Part shown: piece after piece, positions 8,943-16,217 of the stretch | How the letters are laid out: every line of letters begins with the position of its first letter | Position numbering within the stretch: the stretch's first letter is position 1 | From: an uncultured Clostridia bacterium | GTDB lineage: Bacteria > Bacillota > Clostridia > Christensenellales > UBA1242 | Reading direction: 5' to 3' | Assembly: GCA_944381215.1 (NCBI GenBank) | Contig: CALWKF010000011.1 | Coordinates: 1 to 49,615 of the forward strand | Length of the DNA stretch: 49,615 bases | The notes under the pieces: model-generated | Database searches by the model: none | Told to the model about the DNA's origin: nothing | What the model saw: only the letters and a program-made list of their open reading frames with translations | Program-made: the position numbers and the translations under genes

Positions 8943-9084
8943 GTGCAAAAAGCCACCCTCAAAACCAAAAAACATTGTTTTTTGCGAACGAAGTATAAAA
9001 AGGTGAACGGGAATTTATTCACGGGCACTTTTTTATATGAAGTGGCAAATCGCCAGATTTGGTTTTGAGGGTGGCTTTTTGCAC
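8943..9084. repeat. 27-bp perfect inverted repeat with structured 88-base loop, directly after tRNA-Pro
   Basis: The left arm (8943-8969, beginning GTGCAAAAAGCCACCC) and right arm (9058-9084, ending GGGTGGCTTTTTGCAC) are exact reverse complements over 27 bases. The loop holds AAAAAAC-ATT-GTTTTTT and an imperfect hairpin starting GGTGAACGGG and ending CACGGGCAC that runs into TTTTTTAT (to about 9034), a likely terminator for the tRNA-Pro transcript. The whole can fold into a long stem as RNA or extrude as a cruciform. It does not code. It could be a small mobile-element remnant or a structured RNA. Confidence 0.7.
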
Positions 9085-9240
9085 GGCTAACGCAGTAGTC
9101 TGGCGCGCAAGCGACAGACCTGTTTTAAGGGTTGGCGCGCAAATGATTATTATGATTCTCGCGTTGGCCCAGTGTCCCCTTAAAGTGGCTGAGATCCTTC
9201 GTCTAAAGGCTTCGCGGATCGAGGCTCAGGATGACCAAGT
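9085..9240 (-). repeat. Interspersed composite palindromic repeat, copy A
   Basis: Read on the minus strand this matches copies at 33600-33700 and 41961-42060. It contains TTGGTCATCCTGAGCC (9240-9225), CGAAGGATCTC (9201-9191) and a unit with ACTGGGCCAACGCGAGAA, an AT-rich loop and TTGCGCGCCA. The order of the units differs from the other copies. The stretch to 9383 holds no gene that I can support. Confidence 0.7.
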
Positions 9241-9383
9241 AAATTTAAATGCTATTTTTCTGCTCATAATGACCTCATTTGTAATTTTTTATATATTATA
9301 TGTCATCATATTAGGCAGTTGCAAGCATTTTGTCCTCAAAATAGACAATAATTATTAAAAAAGTTTGTTTTGAGGGGTAAATA

Positions 9384-9803
9384 ATGATTGATTTCATAGA
9401 ATTAGTGAAAAAGGCCTTGGAAATACGTGGCAAGACGCTTGAAAATTTGTTTCGTGATGAGATAGTTTCTAAAAACACTTTTTATAAATATCGCCAACGC
9501 CAACCTAGTTTAAACACGCTAATAAAAATTGCTAATTATCTCGAGATGTCCATAGATTATTTGCTAGAACGCGCGGATGAAAACAGCTTTTCGGGCCCTT
9601 ACCAATATAACAAGGAGGTGTTTTACAATAATTTGATTTCTCTAATTTCTGCGCGTTGTTTATCAAACAGACAATTCTGCAAAAATCTAAACTATTCCCG
9701 AGATAATGTACTGCGGTGGAAGAAAGGTATCACACCAAGTATTACTAACCTACTCGAAATTGCAAATTATTTCGATTGTACTTTGGAGGACTTGCTTTTC
9801 TAA
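9384..9803 (+). CDS. Transcriptional regulator with two tandem XRE-type HTH domains
   Basis: A 139-residue protein made almost entirely of two Cro/C1-type helix-turn-helix domains. The first spans about residues 3-62, with SKNTFYKYRQRQPSLNTL as turn and recognition helix and YLEMSIDYLLER as closing helix. The second spans about residues 73-139, with SRDNVLRWKKGITPSITNL and YFDCTLEDLLF. Both keep the L-x-I-A-N-Y-(L/F) helix. A protein of two HTH domains and no effector domain may bind a direct-repeat operator as a monomer; the target is unknown. GAGGGG lies six bases before the ATG. It follows the tRNA-Pro/repeat region and precedes tRNA-Leu, with no partner gene on the same strand. Confidence 0.85.
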   Translation: MIDFIELVKKALEIRGKTLENLFRDEIVSKNTFYKYRQRQPSLNTLIKIANYLEMSIDYLLERADENSFSGPYQYNKEVFYNNLISLISARCLSNRQFCKNLNYSRDNVLRWKKGITPSITNLLEIANYFDCTLEDLLF

Positions 9804-9830
9804 TAAAGGCCGTAAAAAATTAAAATGGTA

Positions 9831-9860
9831 TAGACATTTTTTATGTAAATGTGATATACT
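9831..9860 (+). promoter_or_regulatory. Promoter-like site directly before a terminator hairpin
   Basis: TAGACA (9831-9836), 18-base spacer, TATACT (9855-9860). A start about seven bases downstream would fall at the foot of the hairpin 9868-9907, so the transcript would be about 45 bases long. Confidence 0.45.
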
Positions 9861-9867
9861 AAATTAC

Positions 9868-9912
9868 AGATAGAGTACAGAGCGAATTAAGTTTCGACAC
9901 TCTATCTTTTTT
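9868..9912 (+). terminator. Rho-independent terminator (HTH gene or a very short RNA)
   Basis: AGATAGAGT (9868-9876) pairs perfectly with ACTCTATCT (9899-9907), loop of 22 bases, followed by TTTTTT. It lies 65 bases after the stop of the double-HTH gene. Confidence 0.8.
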
Positions 9913-9992
9913 ATTAATTGATACAGTTTCAAATTGTACCCCGCCCTTTCTTGGTTGATTTGTATTTTTAGTAGAAAATTTTAAAAAAACTC

Positions 9993-10021
9993 TTGCTAAT
10001 CATTAATTAATATGATATACT
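9993..10021 (+). promoter_or_regulatory. Promoter of tRNA-Leu
   Basis: TTGCTA (9993-9998), 17-base spacer, TATACT (10016-10021), about 70 bases ahead of the mature tRNA. The -10 context GATATACTAAA is the same as in the promoter-like site at 9831. Confidence 0.65.
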
Positions 10022-10093
10022 AAAAAATATCGCACGCATAGATAAAACACGAGTGATTGTATTTAAAATTGCGTGTTGTTAAGTAATCTATTT

Positions 10094-10180
10094 GCCGAAG
10101 TGGCGAAATTGGCAGACGCAGCAGACTCAAAATCTGCCGAGAGCAATCTCATGCCGGTTCGAGTCCGGCCTTCGGCACCA
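10094..10180 (+). tRNA. tRNA-Leu, anticodon CAA
   Basis: An 87-base class II tRNA. The acceptor stem is GCCGAAG/CTTCGGC with A73 and encoded CCA. The anticodon stem GCAGA/TCTGC encloses CTCAAAA, giving anticodon CAA (reads UUG). A long variable arm follows (CGAGAGCAATCTCATG), and the T-arm is GCCGG-TTCGAGT-CCGGC. It is followed directly by a terminator. Confidence 0.95.
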
Positions 10181-10390
10181 AAACACTCTCCACGCGGGAG
10201 TGTTTTTTAGTGTCGAAGAACCAACACAAAGTGTTGCACACGATGTGTGCGGACTCGAACCTATGGTTCACACCGTTCGGCAAGCCTCACTCTCATGCCC
10301 GCCAGCAAAGCAAGTTTGCTGTCCGCTTTGGCTAAAAACTTGCCACAGGCAAGTTTTCTTAACGCGTCGCGCCGGCCTTCGGCACCAAAA
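10165..10390 (+). repeat. Duplicated tRNA-Leu 3' end flanking a jumbled, hairpin-rich segment
   Basis: CCGGCCTTCGGCACCAAAA occurs at 10165-10183 (end of tRNA-Leu) and again at 10372-10390. Between the copies lies an inverted piece of the T-arm (CGGACTCGAACC at 10250-10261) and several hairpins: AACACAAAGTGTT, GCACACGATGTGTGC, AGCAAAGCAAGTTTGCT and AACTTGCCACAGGCAAGTTTT. The arrangement resembles att sites left by an element that integrated at the tRNA 3' end, or repeated tRNA-fragment duplication. No gene lies in 10209-10741; the second half is plain AT-rich sequence. Confidence 0.65.
10182..10208 (+). terminator. Terminator of tRNA-Leu
   Basis: AACACTC pairs with GAGTGTT around TCCACGCGG, followed by TTTTT; it begins two bases after the encoded CCA. 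Confidence 0.8.
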
Positions 10391-10392
10391 GG

Positions 10393-10413
10393 GCACCAAA
10401 GTTGGTGCTTTTT
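10393..10413 (+). terminator. Hairpin plus T-run after the duplicated tRNA end
   Basis: GCACCA-AAGT-TGGTGC followed by TTTTT. It follows the second copy of the tRNA 3' end just as the true terminator follows the tRNA itself, suggesting that the duplicated unit once had its own transcript end. Confidence 0.6.
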
Positions 10414-10620
10414 CAAATTATTTAATACTAAATTATGGGCTTAATATCAAAAAACTGCAACTTACCCTCTATTTTTACGCACTTAGCATTTATTTTGCAA
10501 ATAAAATTAATTTTGAATATTTAGCAAAATATAAGGCCTTTTTGCTATTCAAAATATATATAATTATATATATAAAGATTGTAATTAAATAATGTTGTTT
10601 GATTAAAACGGACAACAAAT

Positions 10621-10664
10621 AAAAAAAGAACATATTGAAAATTATAGTCAATACGTTCTTTTTC
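10621..10664 (-). terminator. Terminator of the ABC transporter operon
   Basis: AAAGAACATATTG and CAATACGTTCTTT pair with one mismatch around a 12-base loop; the minus strand continues into TTTTT. It lies about 80 bases after the permease stop. Confidence 0.7.
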
Positions 10665-10741
10665 TTCTATAATATTTTTTCATTTTCGCTTTTTAAATAT
10701 CTAGACTTTTATTTTTTATTTAAATTTTACTTCTGTCATTT

Positions 10742-12394
10742 TTACAGTGGCAAGTCCTTTTTATCGAATCTAAATACACCGATAATAAAGGTTACTATAC
10801 CGATTCCTAGAAGTATTGCGAATTTCCAGAGGTAACTTAGCCCTCCATCGAGAATGGAAACGGTATCGAATAGACTAATTACTGAAAGGTAGTTAAAGAA
10901 GTTCATTGCATCAATTCGCATAGCACTCGGTACGACATTTGAGCCGAATAGACCCAAAATCGTGCAGACTAGCGAGAATATAGTAATTCCGCCACCGATA
11001 CTCATTGAATACTTGGTGCGGTTGAAGATTGCCGAGCACATAAAGCAGAAGCCCGCAATCGCAAACATTGTGAGGAACGCACCTAGGTTAAAGAGGAGTA
11101 TCTCGCTGTAATTTATCGCGAAACTATTTCCGCCGACCGCCCACACGGAGACGACACTCACAGCGGTAAGGAGCAAGTACATTGCAAGCAGTGCAATGAT
11201 TAGGTAGGTCATTTGGGTAACGGTCACGGTGCGACGTTTTGTCGGGGTCGAGAGCACATACGCCATCGAGCCACTGTCCACCTGCCCCGCAAGCAAGCCG
11301 TTTGCCACCATAATCACGAATACCATAGGCAACAGCAGTCCCGCAATGCGGTAGAAAATCGAACCGATAATCAGCCCGTAAATGTCCATATTGCCGAGTT
11401 CCGAGAGAGCCTCACCCACCTTTTCGGGAATTTGGTCAGTTATACTCTCTATTGCCTCTGCGCGAGCAGACTCCTTTTGCTCATCGGTTACAGTGGCATC
11501 AAGCCCAGCATTAATATTGTCTTCCTCGTACTCAGCAAGCCACAAGGTGTATGTAGAAATTGCGGTGTTTGAAATGACCTTTACAGACACGGCGTACTGC
11601 TTTGCCTCATCATCGTTAGCACCCTCTTCAATCTGCATATCATAAACGGTGTCGTACATCATTTCGTTTACATAGTTTGCAGCAATTGACTCGTAGTATG
11701 AAACATCGAAGTCGGCGCCCGCAGTGATATTTCCAGCCTCGCTATCAGCCTTGTACTGCGCGATTGCATCACTAGCCAAAGTGCGCGCCTGCTCTGCCCT
11801 GTCCGCTGCCTCTTCTGGGGTCATATCCTCCTTTGCAATCTCGCGGTCATAGGCTTGGGTGTAAATCTCGTTTAGCATATAACCTTCAAGCAAGTCTACG
11901 CCCTGCAAGGTAGTATTGTTACTATAAAATTGCAGTAAGCCCTCGAGCATTGGGATGATTTCCTCTAAATTATAGCCCATACCCTCGATAATGCTACCCC
12001 AATTTGTTGTAAAATCTGTTATGGTTTCATCGATAAAAGTCTGCTTTTGCTCGGCACTTGGTTCTGCGCCGCCGTTTGCATCCTTATATTCTTGCACACG
12101 CTGGTTATAGGGGTTAGTCACCATACTGAGCATAGCACCTAAGCCATTTGTTTCGTTATACATATCCACGGTCGTTAGATATAATTCGTAACTGTCGACC
12201 GAGTTTTCTTTTAAATACGACTCTTGGTCAGCCTGAGTAAAGACCTGCTTTAATGAATCGCGAATGTCGTTAATGCCTAAGTTACCCAAGACCACAATGA
12301 CAATCGCTAGCATTACGCAAGTTGCCACTGTAACTACGGTCCACTTTACCCAGTTAGCCTTCATCGATTGTTTAAACAATGCCTTGCTAAACAT
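10742..12394 (-). CDS. ABC-2 type transporter permease with large extracytoplasmic domain
   Basis: Membrane subunit of an ABC-2 exporter, 550 residues from the ATG at 12394, chosen because AGGAGG lies six bases upstream. One N-terminal helix (about residues 17-40, VKWTVVTVATCVMLAIVIVVL) is followed by a soluble acidic domain of about 300 residues rich in Asp, Glu and Ala, presumably outside the membrane, and then by five or six helices. The segment LLAGQVDSGSMAYVLSTPTKR before the second helix of that block is typical of ABC-2 permeases. The start overlaps the end of the ATPase gene by eight bases, so translation is coupled. Two ATPase genes precede it, so the complex probably uses a heterodimer of ATPases with this single large permease. 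The substrate is unknown; this class exports drugs, lipids or peptides. Confidence 0.85.
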   Translation of the reverse strand: MFSKALFKQSMKANWVKWTVVTVATCVMLAIVIVVLGNLGINDIRDSLKQVFTQADQESYLKENSVDSYELYLTTVDMYNETNGLGAMLSMVTNPYNQRVQEYKDANGGAEPSAEQKQTFIDETITDFTTNWGSIIEGMGYNLEEIIPMLEGLLQFYSNNTTLQGVDLLEGYMLNEIYTQAYDREIAKEDMTPEEAADRAEQARTLASDAIAQYKADSEAGNITAGADFDVSYYESIAANYVNEMMYDTVYDMQIEEGANDDEAKQYAVSVKVISNTAISTYTLWLAEYEEDNINAGLDATVTDEQKESARAEAIESITDQIPEKVGEALSELGNMDIYGLIIGSIFYRIAGLLLPMVFVIMVANGLLAGQVDSGSMAYVLSTPTKRRTVTVTQMTYLIIALLAMYLLLTAVSVVSVWAVGGNSFAINYSEILLFNLGAFLTMFAIAGFCFMCSAIFNRTKYSMSIGGGITIFSLVCTILGLFGSNVVPSAMRIDAMNFFNYLSVISLFDTVSILDGGLSYLWKFAILLGIGIVTFIIGVFRFDKKDLPL

Positions 12395-13604
12395 TTTTCT
12401 CCTCCTTTTGTCTAAGCAATACCTCGCGGAAGTATTTTTCAAGATTGTACTTAACTTCGCTAATAAACTTCACATCGTAATGCGTGAGTGCCTTAAATAG
12501 TTCGTTCACGTTTTCGCTGTCCACCTTTACGGTCACCTGATTGTACTTCTCTTGGTCGCGGACAATCTCGAACTTGCGTCGCTTGAAATTCTTGTAGTCA
12601 GTGGGGTTTGTGAACTCGACCTTAAAGGTCCTAAACCCGCGGTTTTTGATTTTGGAGACTTCGACTATATCGATTATATGCCCGTTTAGTATCATTGCCA
12701 CGCGGTCGCACAAGCCCTCGAGCTCGTCAAACATCTGGCTACTCATAAAAATGGTTTTTCCGCGCTCCTTTTCCTCGCGCAAAATGTCTAGGAAAGTAAT
12801 ACGCATTAGCGGGTCAAGCCCTGTCGTGGGCTCGTCGAGAATTAGTATTTCTTTGTCTGCCATTAACGCTGCGACCAGCGCGGTCTTTTGCTTCATCCCC
12901 TTACTCATACGCTTGAGGTTTGCGGAAGGGTCGAGTTGTAGCCTCTCGATTATTTTGTTTGCGTAACTCATATCTTTTAGCCCTAGTAGTTCCGCCTGGC
13001 TACGCAAAAATTCCGTACCCGTAGGCAAGTCAGGGAAAGCAATCTCGCCTGGGACATACTCGACGTTTTCCTTTATCTCGCACGAGTGCTTCCACGCGTC
13101 GAGCCCATTTACTTTCACCTCGCCTTTGTCTTGCCGTAAAAAGCCCATTATGTGGCGAATAGTCGTAGTCTTTCCACTGCCGTTTGTCCCCACAAAGCCG
13201 AAGGTCTCACCCTTTCTCACCTCAAAGTTTAAATCAAATATACCACGTCCGCCCCCGTAGTCTTTGGTTAAATCTTTTATCTCGATAACGGTATTTTGCG
13301 CGCCCGCCCCACTTGCTAAAATTTTTGCTTTGGCGTTAGTGTCAGTTGCGTCTGCTGACGCGATGTTCGCTTGTATTTCTTGCTCGGCATTGTTTAAGTT
13401 TATGCTCGCCACATTTGCTGGGGCGGTTTTCTCGGCAGTTTTCCGCTTATGATTTTCGCCACTATTTGCGTTTTGGTCGACGCTATTTATATCGGCAACG
13501 TCATTTGTTTTTGCCACACTGATACCGCTTGCCTCTTGACTGGTTTCGTTAGGCTCCATATTCTCGAGCCCCGTATTTATTGGGTTGTCTTTTTCTTTAC
13601 TCAT
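12387..13604 (-). CDS. ABC transporter ATP-binding protein with unusual 100-residue N-terminal extension
   Basis: The nucleotide-binding domain starts near residue 105 (NTVIEIKDLTKDYGGG). It has Walker A GTNGSGKTT (139-147), a degenerate signature MSKGMKQK (233-240), Walker B ILILDEP (253-259) and a C-terminal accessory domain after residue 310. Residues 1-104 are low in complexity and rich in Asn, Ala, Glu and Thr, with no predicted fold; ABC-2 ATPases normally begin directly with the domain. The ATG is nevertheless well supported: it overlaps the stop of the preceding ATPase gene in an ATGA junction (13601-13604). The signature lacks the usual LSGGQ glycines, like that of its partner, so how ATP hydrolysis is shared in the presumed heterodimer cannot be judged from sequence. 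Second gene of a three-gene operon. Confidence 0.87.
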   Translation of the reverse strand: MSKEKDNPINTGLENMEPNETSQEASGISVAKTNDVADINSVDQNANSGENHKRKTAEKTAPANVASINLNNAEQEIQANIASADATDTNAKAKILASGAGAQNTVIEIKDLTKDYGGGRGIFDLNFEVRKGETFGFVGTNGSGKTTTIRHIMGFLRQDKGEVKVNGLDAWKHSCEIKENVEYVPGEIAFPDLPTGTEFLRSQAELLGLKDMSYANKIIERLQLDPSANLKRMSKGMKQKTALVAALMADKEILILDEPTTGLDPLMRITFLDILREEKERGKTIFMSSQMFDELEGLCDRVAMILNGHIIDIVEVSKIKNRGFRTFKVEFTNPTDYKNFKRRKFEIVRDQEKYNQVTVKVDSENVNELFKALTHYDVKFISEVKYNLEKYFREVLLRQKEEKNV

Positions 13605-14551
13605 TTAAACACACCCCCAAAGTCTTTGTCCTCTTTGTAAAAATGCATAAAGTAGTCCTCGAGCGTATACTTGTTTTCGATAAACTCATCAACATCGTAC
13701 TTCGCAATTACCTTGATTAACTCGTTTATCAGTTTGTCATTTACGGCGACCTGCACCTCGAGTTTGTCCTCGTGCACGCTCGAAATTGCAATGCGCTTTG
13801 CCTTGTCCGTGTTTTTCCTAAGGCGCGGAAATTCTTGTTCAAACTTATGTAATTCGTCGATGTTGCTGAAAATGACTCTAAAAGTCTTGTTTTCGTTGTG
13901 CTTTATCGATTTTGCCGCGAACTCGGAGACGATTCGGCCGTCCTTTATAATCGCGATTCGGTCGCAAGTGTCCTCCACCTCATTAAATATATGCGAGGAT
14001 AGAAAAATAGTCTTGCCCCGCTTTTTCTCATCCTTGATAAAGTCTACAAACACCTGTTGCATCACGGGGTCGAGCCCACTAGTCGGCTCGTCGAGAATCA
14101 GCACCTCGGGGTCGTTCATAAACGCGGCGACGATAGCGAGTTTTCGCTTGTCCCCCAAACTCATTTTTTTAGTGTCGCCCAATGGGTCAAACTCGAACTT
14201 TTCGAGCAAATACTCGATACGGTCATTCGAGGCGTGTCTCAAATCGCGCATCATATGTATAAATTCCCAGCCAGTTAAGCCCTCGGGTAGCGCAATTTCA
14301 CCTGGAAGATAACCGATATATTTGAGTATCTCATAATAGTACTTAAAGGAGTCCTTGTTAAACACCAAAATCTGGCCTTTGTCGGGTTTGGAAAAGCCCA
14401 TTATGTGGCGAATGGTCGTGGACTTGCCCGCGCCATTAGGACCTAAAAAACCGAATACTTCGCCCTTTGCAACAGTCAAATTTATGTCAAAAATTCCGCG
14501 GCCGTGCCCGTAGTCTTTCGTTAAGTCAGTAATTTTAATTATATCTTCCAT
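13601..14551 (-). CDS. ABC transporter ATP-binding protein (ABC-2 exporter)
   Basis: A 316-residue ATPase that powers the permease encoded two genes downstream. It has Walker A GPNGAGKST (37-45), signature MSLGDKRK (130-137), Walker B VLILDEP (150-156) and the switch His in SSHIFNEVED. The C-terminal 100 residues form the accessory domain typical of ABC-2 exporters. It is similar to the second ATPase throughout (shared IFDxNxxVxKGExFGFxGxNG and IRHIMGF segments), so the two arose by duplication. AGAGGG precedes the ATG by eight bases, and a TTGATT-16-TATAAT promoter lies at 14589-14616. It ends in a four-base overlap with the next gene. Confidence 0.92.
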   Translation of the reverse strand: MEDIIKITDLTKDYGHGRGIFDINLTVAKGEVFGFLGPNGAGKSTTIRHIMGFSKPDKGQILVFNKDSFKYYYEILKYIGYLPGEIALPEGLTGWEFIHMMRDLRHASNDRIEYLLEKFEFDPLGDTKKMSLGDKRKLAIVAAFMNDPEVLILDEPTSGLDPVMQQVFVDFIKDEKKRGKTIFLSSHIFNEVEDTCDRIAIIKDGRIVSEFAAKSIKHNENKTFRVIFSNIDELHKFEQEFPRLRKNTDKAKRIAISSVHEDKLEVQVAVNDKLINELIKVIAKYDVDEFIENKYTLEDYFMHFYKEDKDFGGVFK

Positions 14552-14588
14552 ATTGTACCCTCTCTTAATATGGATTTCCCTTATATTT

Positions 14589-14616
14589 ATTATATCATAA
14601 AAACAAAAAAAATCAA
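14589..14616 (-). promoter_or_regulatory. Promoter of the ABC transporter operon
   Basis: On the minus strand TTGATT (14616-14611), 16-base spacer, TATAAT (14594-14589), about 40 bases ahead of the first ATPase start. Confidence 0.65.
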
Positions 14617-14889
14617 CTTTAATTTCTAATAAAATTGATTTTAAATAAATTGTAATTATTTGTATAATTTTTTATGCTTTTTCCTAAATTTTGTTGATTA
14701 TTTAATAAAAAAGCGATTAATATTCCCACCAACTCGCTTTTTAAATTCAACATTTTTAAAAAATACGGTAAAATTACCACTTTTTTAAAAAATTTGCATG
14801 ATTTAAACACAAATTATTGACTTTAATGAGGAAATATAGCTAGTTTTTTATTTATTAAATTGTTTATAAAATTTAAAAAAGTGGTAAAA
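14617..14889. other. AT-rich spacer with a separated inverted repeat
   Basis: Between the restriction-modification island and the ABC promoter. TACCACTTTTTTAAA near 14776 is repeated inverted as TTTAAAAAAGTGGTA near 14873, enclosing about 85 bases of AT-rich sequence. It may mark one edge of the island. No gene is visible. Confidence 0.5.
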
Positions 14890-14933
14890 TGAACTACACC
14901 CCAAAAGTTGGATACTTTTGAAGGTGCAGTTCA
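14890..14933. repeat. Palindrome resembling joined IS3/IS150-type ends
   Basis: TGAACTACACCCCAAAAGT on the left and CTTTTGAAGGTGCAGTTCA on the right are imperfect inverted repeats around TGGATA. The words TGAACT-(A/G)-CACC and CAAAAGTTGGA recall terminal repeats of IS150-group elements, here brought together with no transposase between them. It lies 11 bases after the last gene of the restriction-modification operon and may also act as its transcript end. The IS origin is inference. Confidence 0.45.
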
Positions 14934-14944
14934 AAATTTATATT

Positions 14945-15664
14945 TTACTTTTTAAATACAAATATATACTCATGCGCTAAAAGCAAAAAGTTATATTTTT
15001 GGCTATTTGTTTTCCAAAAGCCTGTTGCTTTGCAGTTGTGTTGTTCCTTAATGATGATTTCTTTTAATTTAAAACCGGAATTAATGAATCTTTGCATAAC
15101 TTCAAAACCTAATGGTTGAACCATTCCATTTTTGCGAGTATCACCTATAACTATTGCACAAAATTTATCTTTCTTTAAAACTCTATAACACTCTCTTGAT
15201 ACTTTTTCAATTGCAACAAGAAAATCTTTATATGCTAAATGAGATAAGTCACCTTCAATATCTTCGCTATATTTAATAATATCAGCATATGGTGGGTGTG
15301 TGCAAATTAAATCAATGCTATTATCATCAACATCCTGCAAATTACAGGCATCGCCAAGTTTTACCTTTATATTATTTTGAAATTCAGTTTCAAAATTTAA
15401 TTTATCTTTGGTTAATGCTACCGCTTTTGGGTTTATATCAAAGCCAATAGCATTACGATTGTTCAGTTTGCTCTCGATTAAAGTTGTTCCGCCACCAACA
15501 AATTGATCTAAAACTAAATCATTTGGTTTTGAATAACGCAAAATGATATTCTTTGCAACATAAGGTGAAAAATTTCCACGATATTTAGCATCATGAGTTG
15601 CCCATTTGCCACGATTTGGGAATGACCAAACTGTATTGCTCTCTAATTCGAATTCTTCTTCCAT
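14945..15664 (-). CDS. DNA methyltransferase (N4-cytosine/N6-adenine class)
   Basis: SAM-dependent DNA methylase of 239 residues. After an N-terminal segment typical of the class (SFPNRGKWATHDAKYRGNFS), motif I is DQFVGGGTT (53-61), followed by GFDINP and the catalytic motif IV HPPY (123-126, in CTHPPYADIIKY). Motif I precedes motif IV and there is no large target-recognition domain, so specificity cannot be told. It is the last gene of a compact operon with a Dam-type methylase, a DUF5655 protein and a restriction enzyme; the ATG at 15664 lies two bases after the endonuclease stop. All four genes are much richer in A and T than typA and the ABC operon at their sides, which suggests transfer. 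A second methylase beside a Dam-type enzyme recalls the DpnII system, but this one is of a different sequence group. Confidence 0.85.
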   Translation of the reverse strand: MEEEFELESNTVWSFPNRGKWATHDAKYRGNFSPYVAKNIILRYSKPNDLVLDQFVGGGTTLIESKLNNRNAIGFDINPKAVALTKDKLNFETEFQNNIKVKLGDACNLQDVDDNSIDLICTHPPYADIIKYSEDIEGDLSHLAYKDFLVAIEKVSRECYRVLKKDKFCAIVIGDTRKNGMVQPLGFEVMQRFINSGFKLKEIIIKEQHNCKATGFWKTNSQKYNFLLLAHEYIFVFKK

Positions 15665-15666
15665 TA

Positions 15667-16206
15667 CTAGTCCTCAATATTTTCTGGTGGAACAGGCAAA
15701 CCCAGCTTTGTTAAAGGGATATATTCAAAATAATAGTCGCACCCAACAGACTGTATGTAATCTAGCACATCCTTATATCTAGGATTTTTAAACCACTCAT
15801 CAAGAAGATAAATATACTGGACATCAATATTAGCTGGTGCCATAAGCTTTTTATATTGTTTTTTCTTAAAATCGCAAGTTTGTAATTTTTCATCCACTGA
15901 ACCTGCTACTTGCTGATGTTTACATTCAATTATAAAAAGAGTATTGTTAAGCAATACAAAAATGCTATCGTCTGGCAATAATTTTTTAGATATACATTTT
16001 GTCCAATCAATATTCAATTCTTTAAGAAATATTGAATAAAAATCATTCTTTTTAAATACTCGTGCAACTTTCTCATTATCAAAATAAACATCATGACAAT
16101 TTATTGAATAATGTGGTTGACGGCTTAAAAAGGTAGCCAAATCAACTTTTCCTTCAAAAACCAAACCTGTCTTAGTATTTCCACCACCTTTACCATTTTT
16201 AATCAT
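15667..16206 (-). CDS. Putative type II restriction endonuclease, PD-(D/E)XK fold
   Basis: A 179-residue protein. It opens with GKGGGNTKTGLVFE, in which the Glu (residue 18) may be an accessory catalytic residue. The core motif is PDD (78-80) then, after a strand (SIFVLLNNTLFII), ECK (94-96), matching the PD-(D/E)XK nuclease pattern, followed by HQQ. I recognise the superfamily but not the recognition sequence. It sits between the DUF5655 protein and a DNA methylase, the expected place for the nuclease of a type II system. The gene is AT-rich like its neighbours, with an 11-base gap to the upstream gene that contains an AAGGAG ribosome site (GAAAATTAAGGAGTTTAATT). Cleavage activity is inferred from motif and context. 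Confidence 0.75.
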   Translation of the reverse strand: MIKNGKGGGNTKTGLVFEGKVDLATFLSRQPHYSINCHDVYFDNEKVARVFKKNDFYSIFLKELNIDWTKCISKKLLPDDSIFVLLNNTLFIIECKHQQVAGSVDEKLQTCDFKKKQYKKLMAPANIDVQYIYLLDEWFKNPRYKDVLDYIQSVGCDYYFEYIPLTKLGLPVPPENIED

Positions 16207-16217
16207 AATTAAACTCC

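Noticed and set aside
9059..9358. Plus-strand open frame of 99 codons after the inverted repeat
   Set aside because: It runs through the inverted-repeat arm and a palindromic repeat, has no ribosome site and ends in AT-rich sequence; chance frame.
10092..10592. Plus-strand open frame of 166 codons
   Set aside because: It starts at the tRNA-Leu 5' end and reads through the tRNA, its terminator and the duplicated tRNA fragment; not a gene.
14619..14810. Minus-strand frame of 63 codons in the spacer before the ABC operon
   Set aside because: Very AT-rich composition, no ribosome site, and it overlaps promoter sequence; no coding character.
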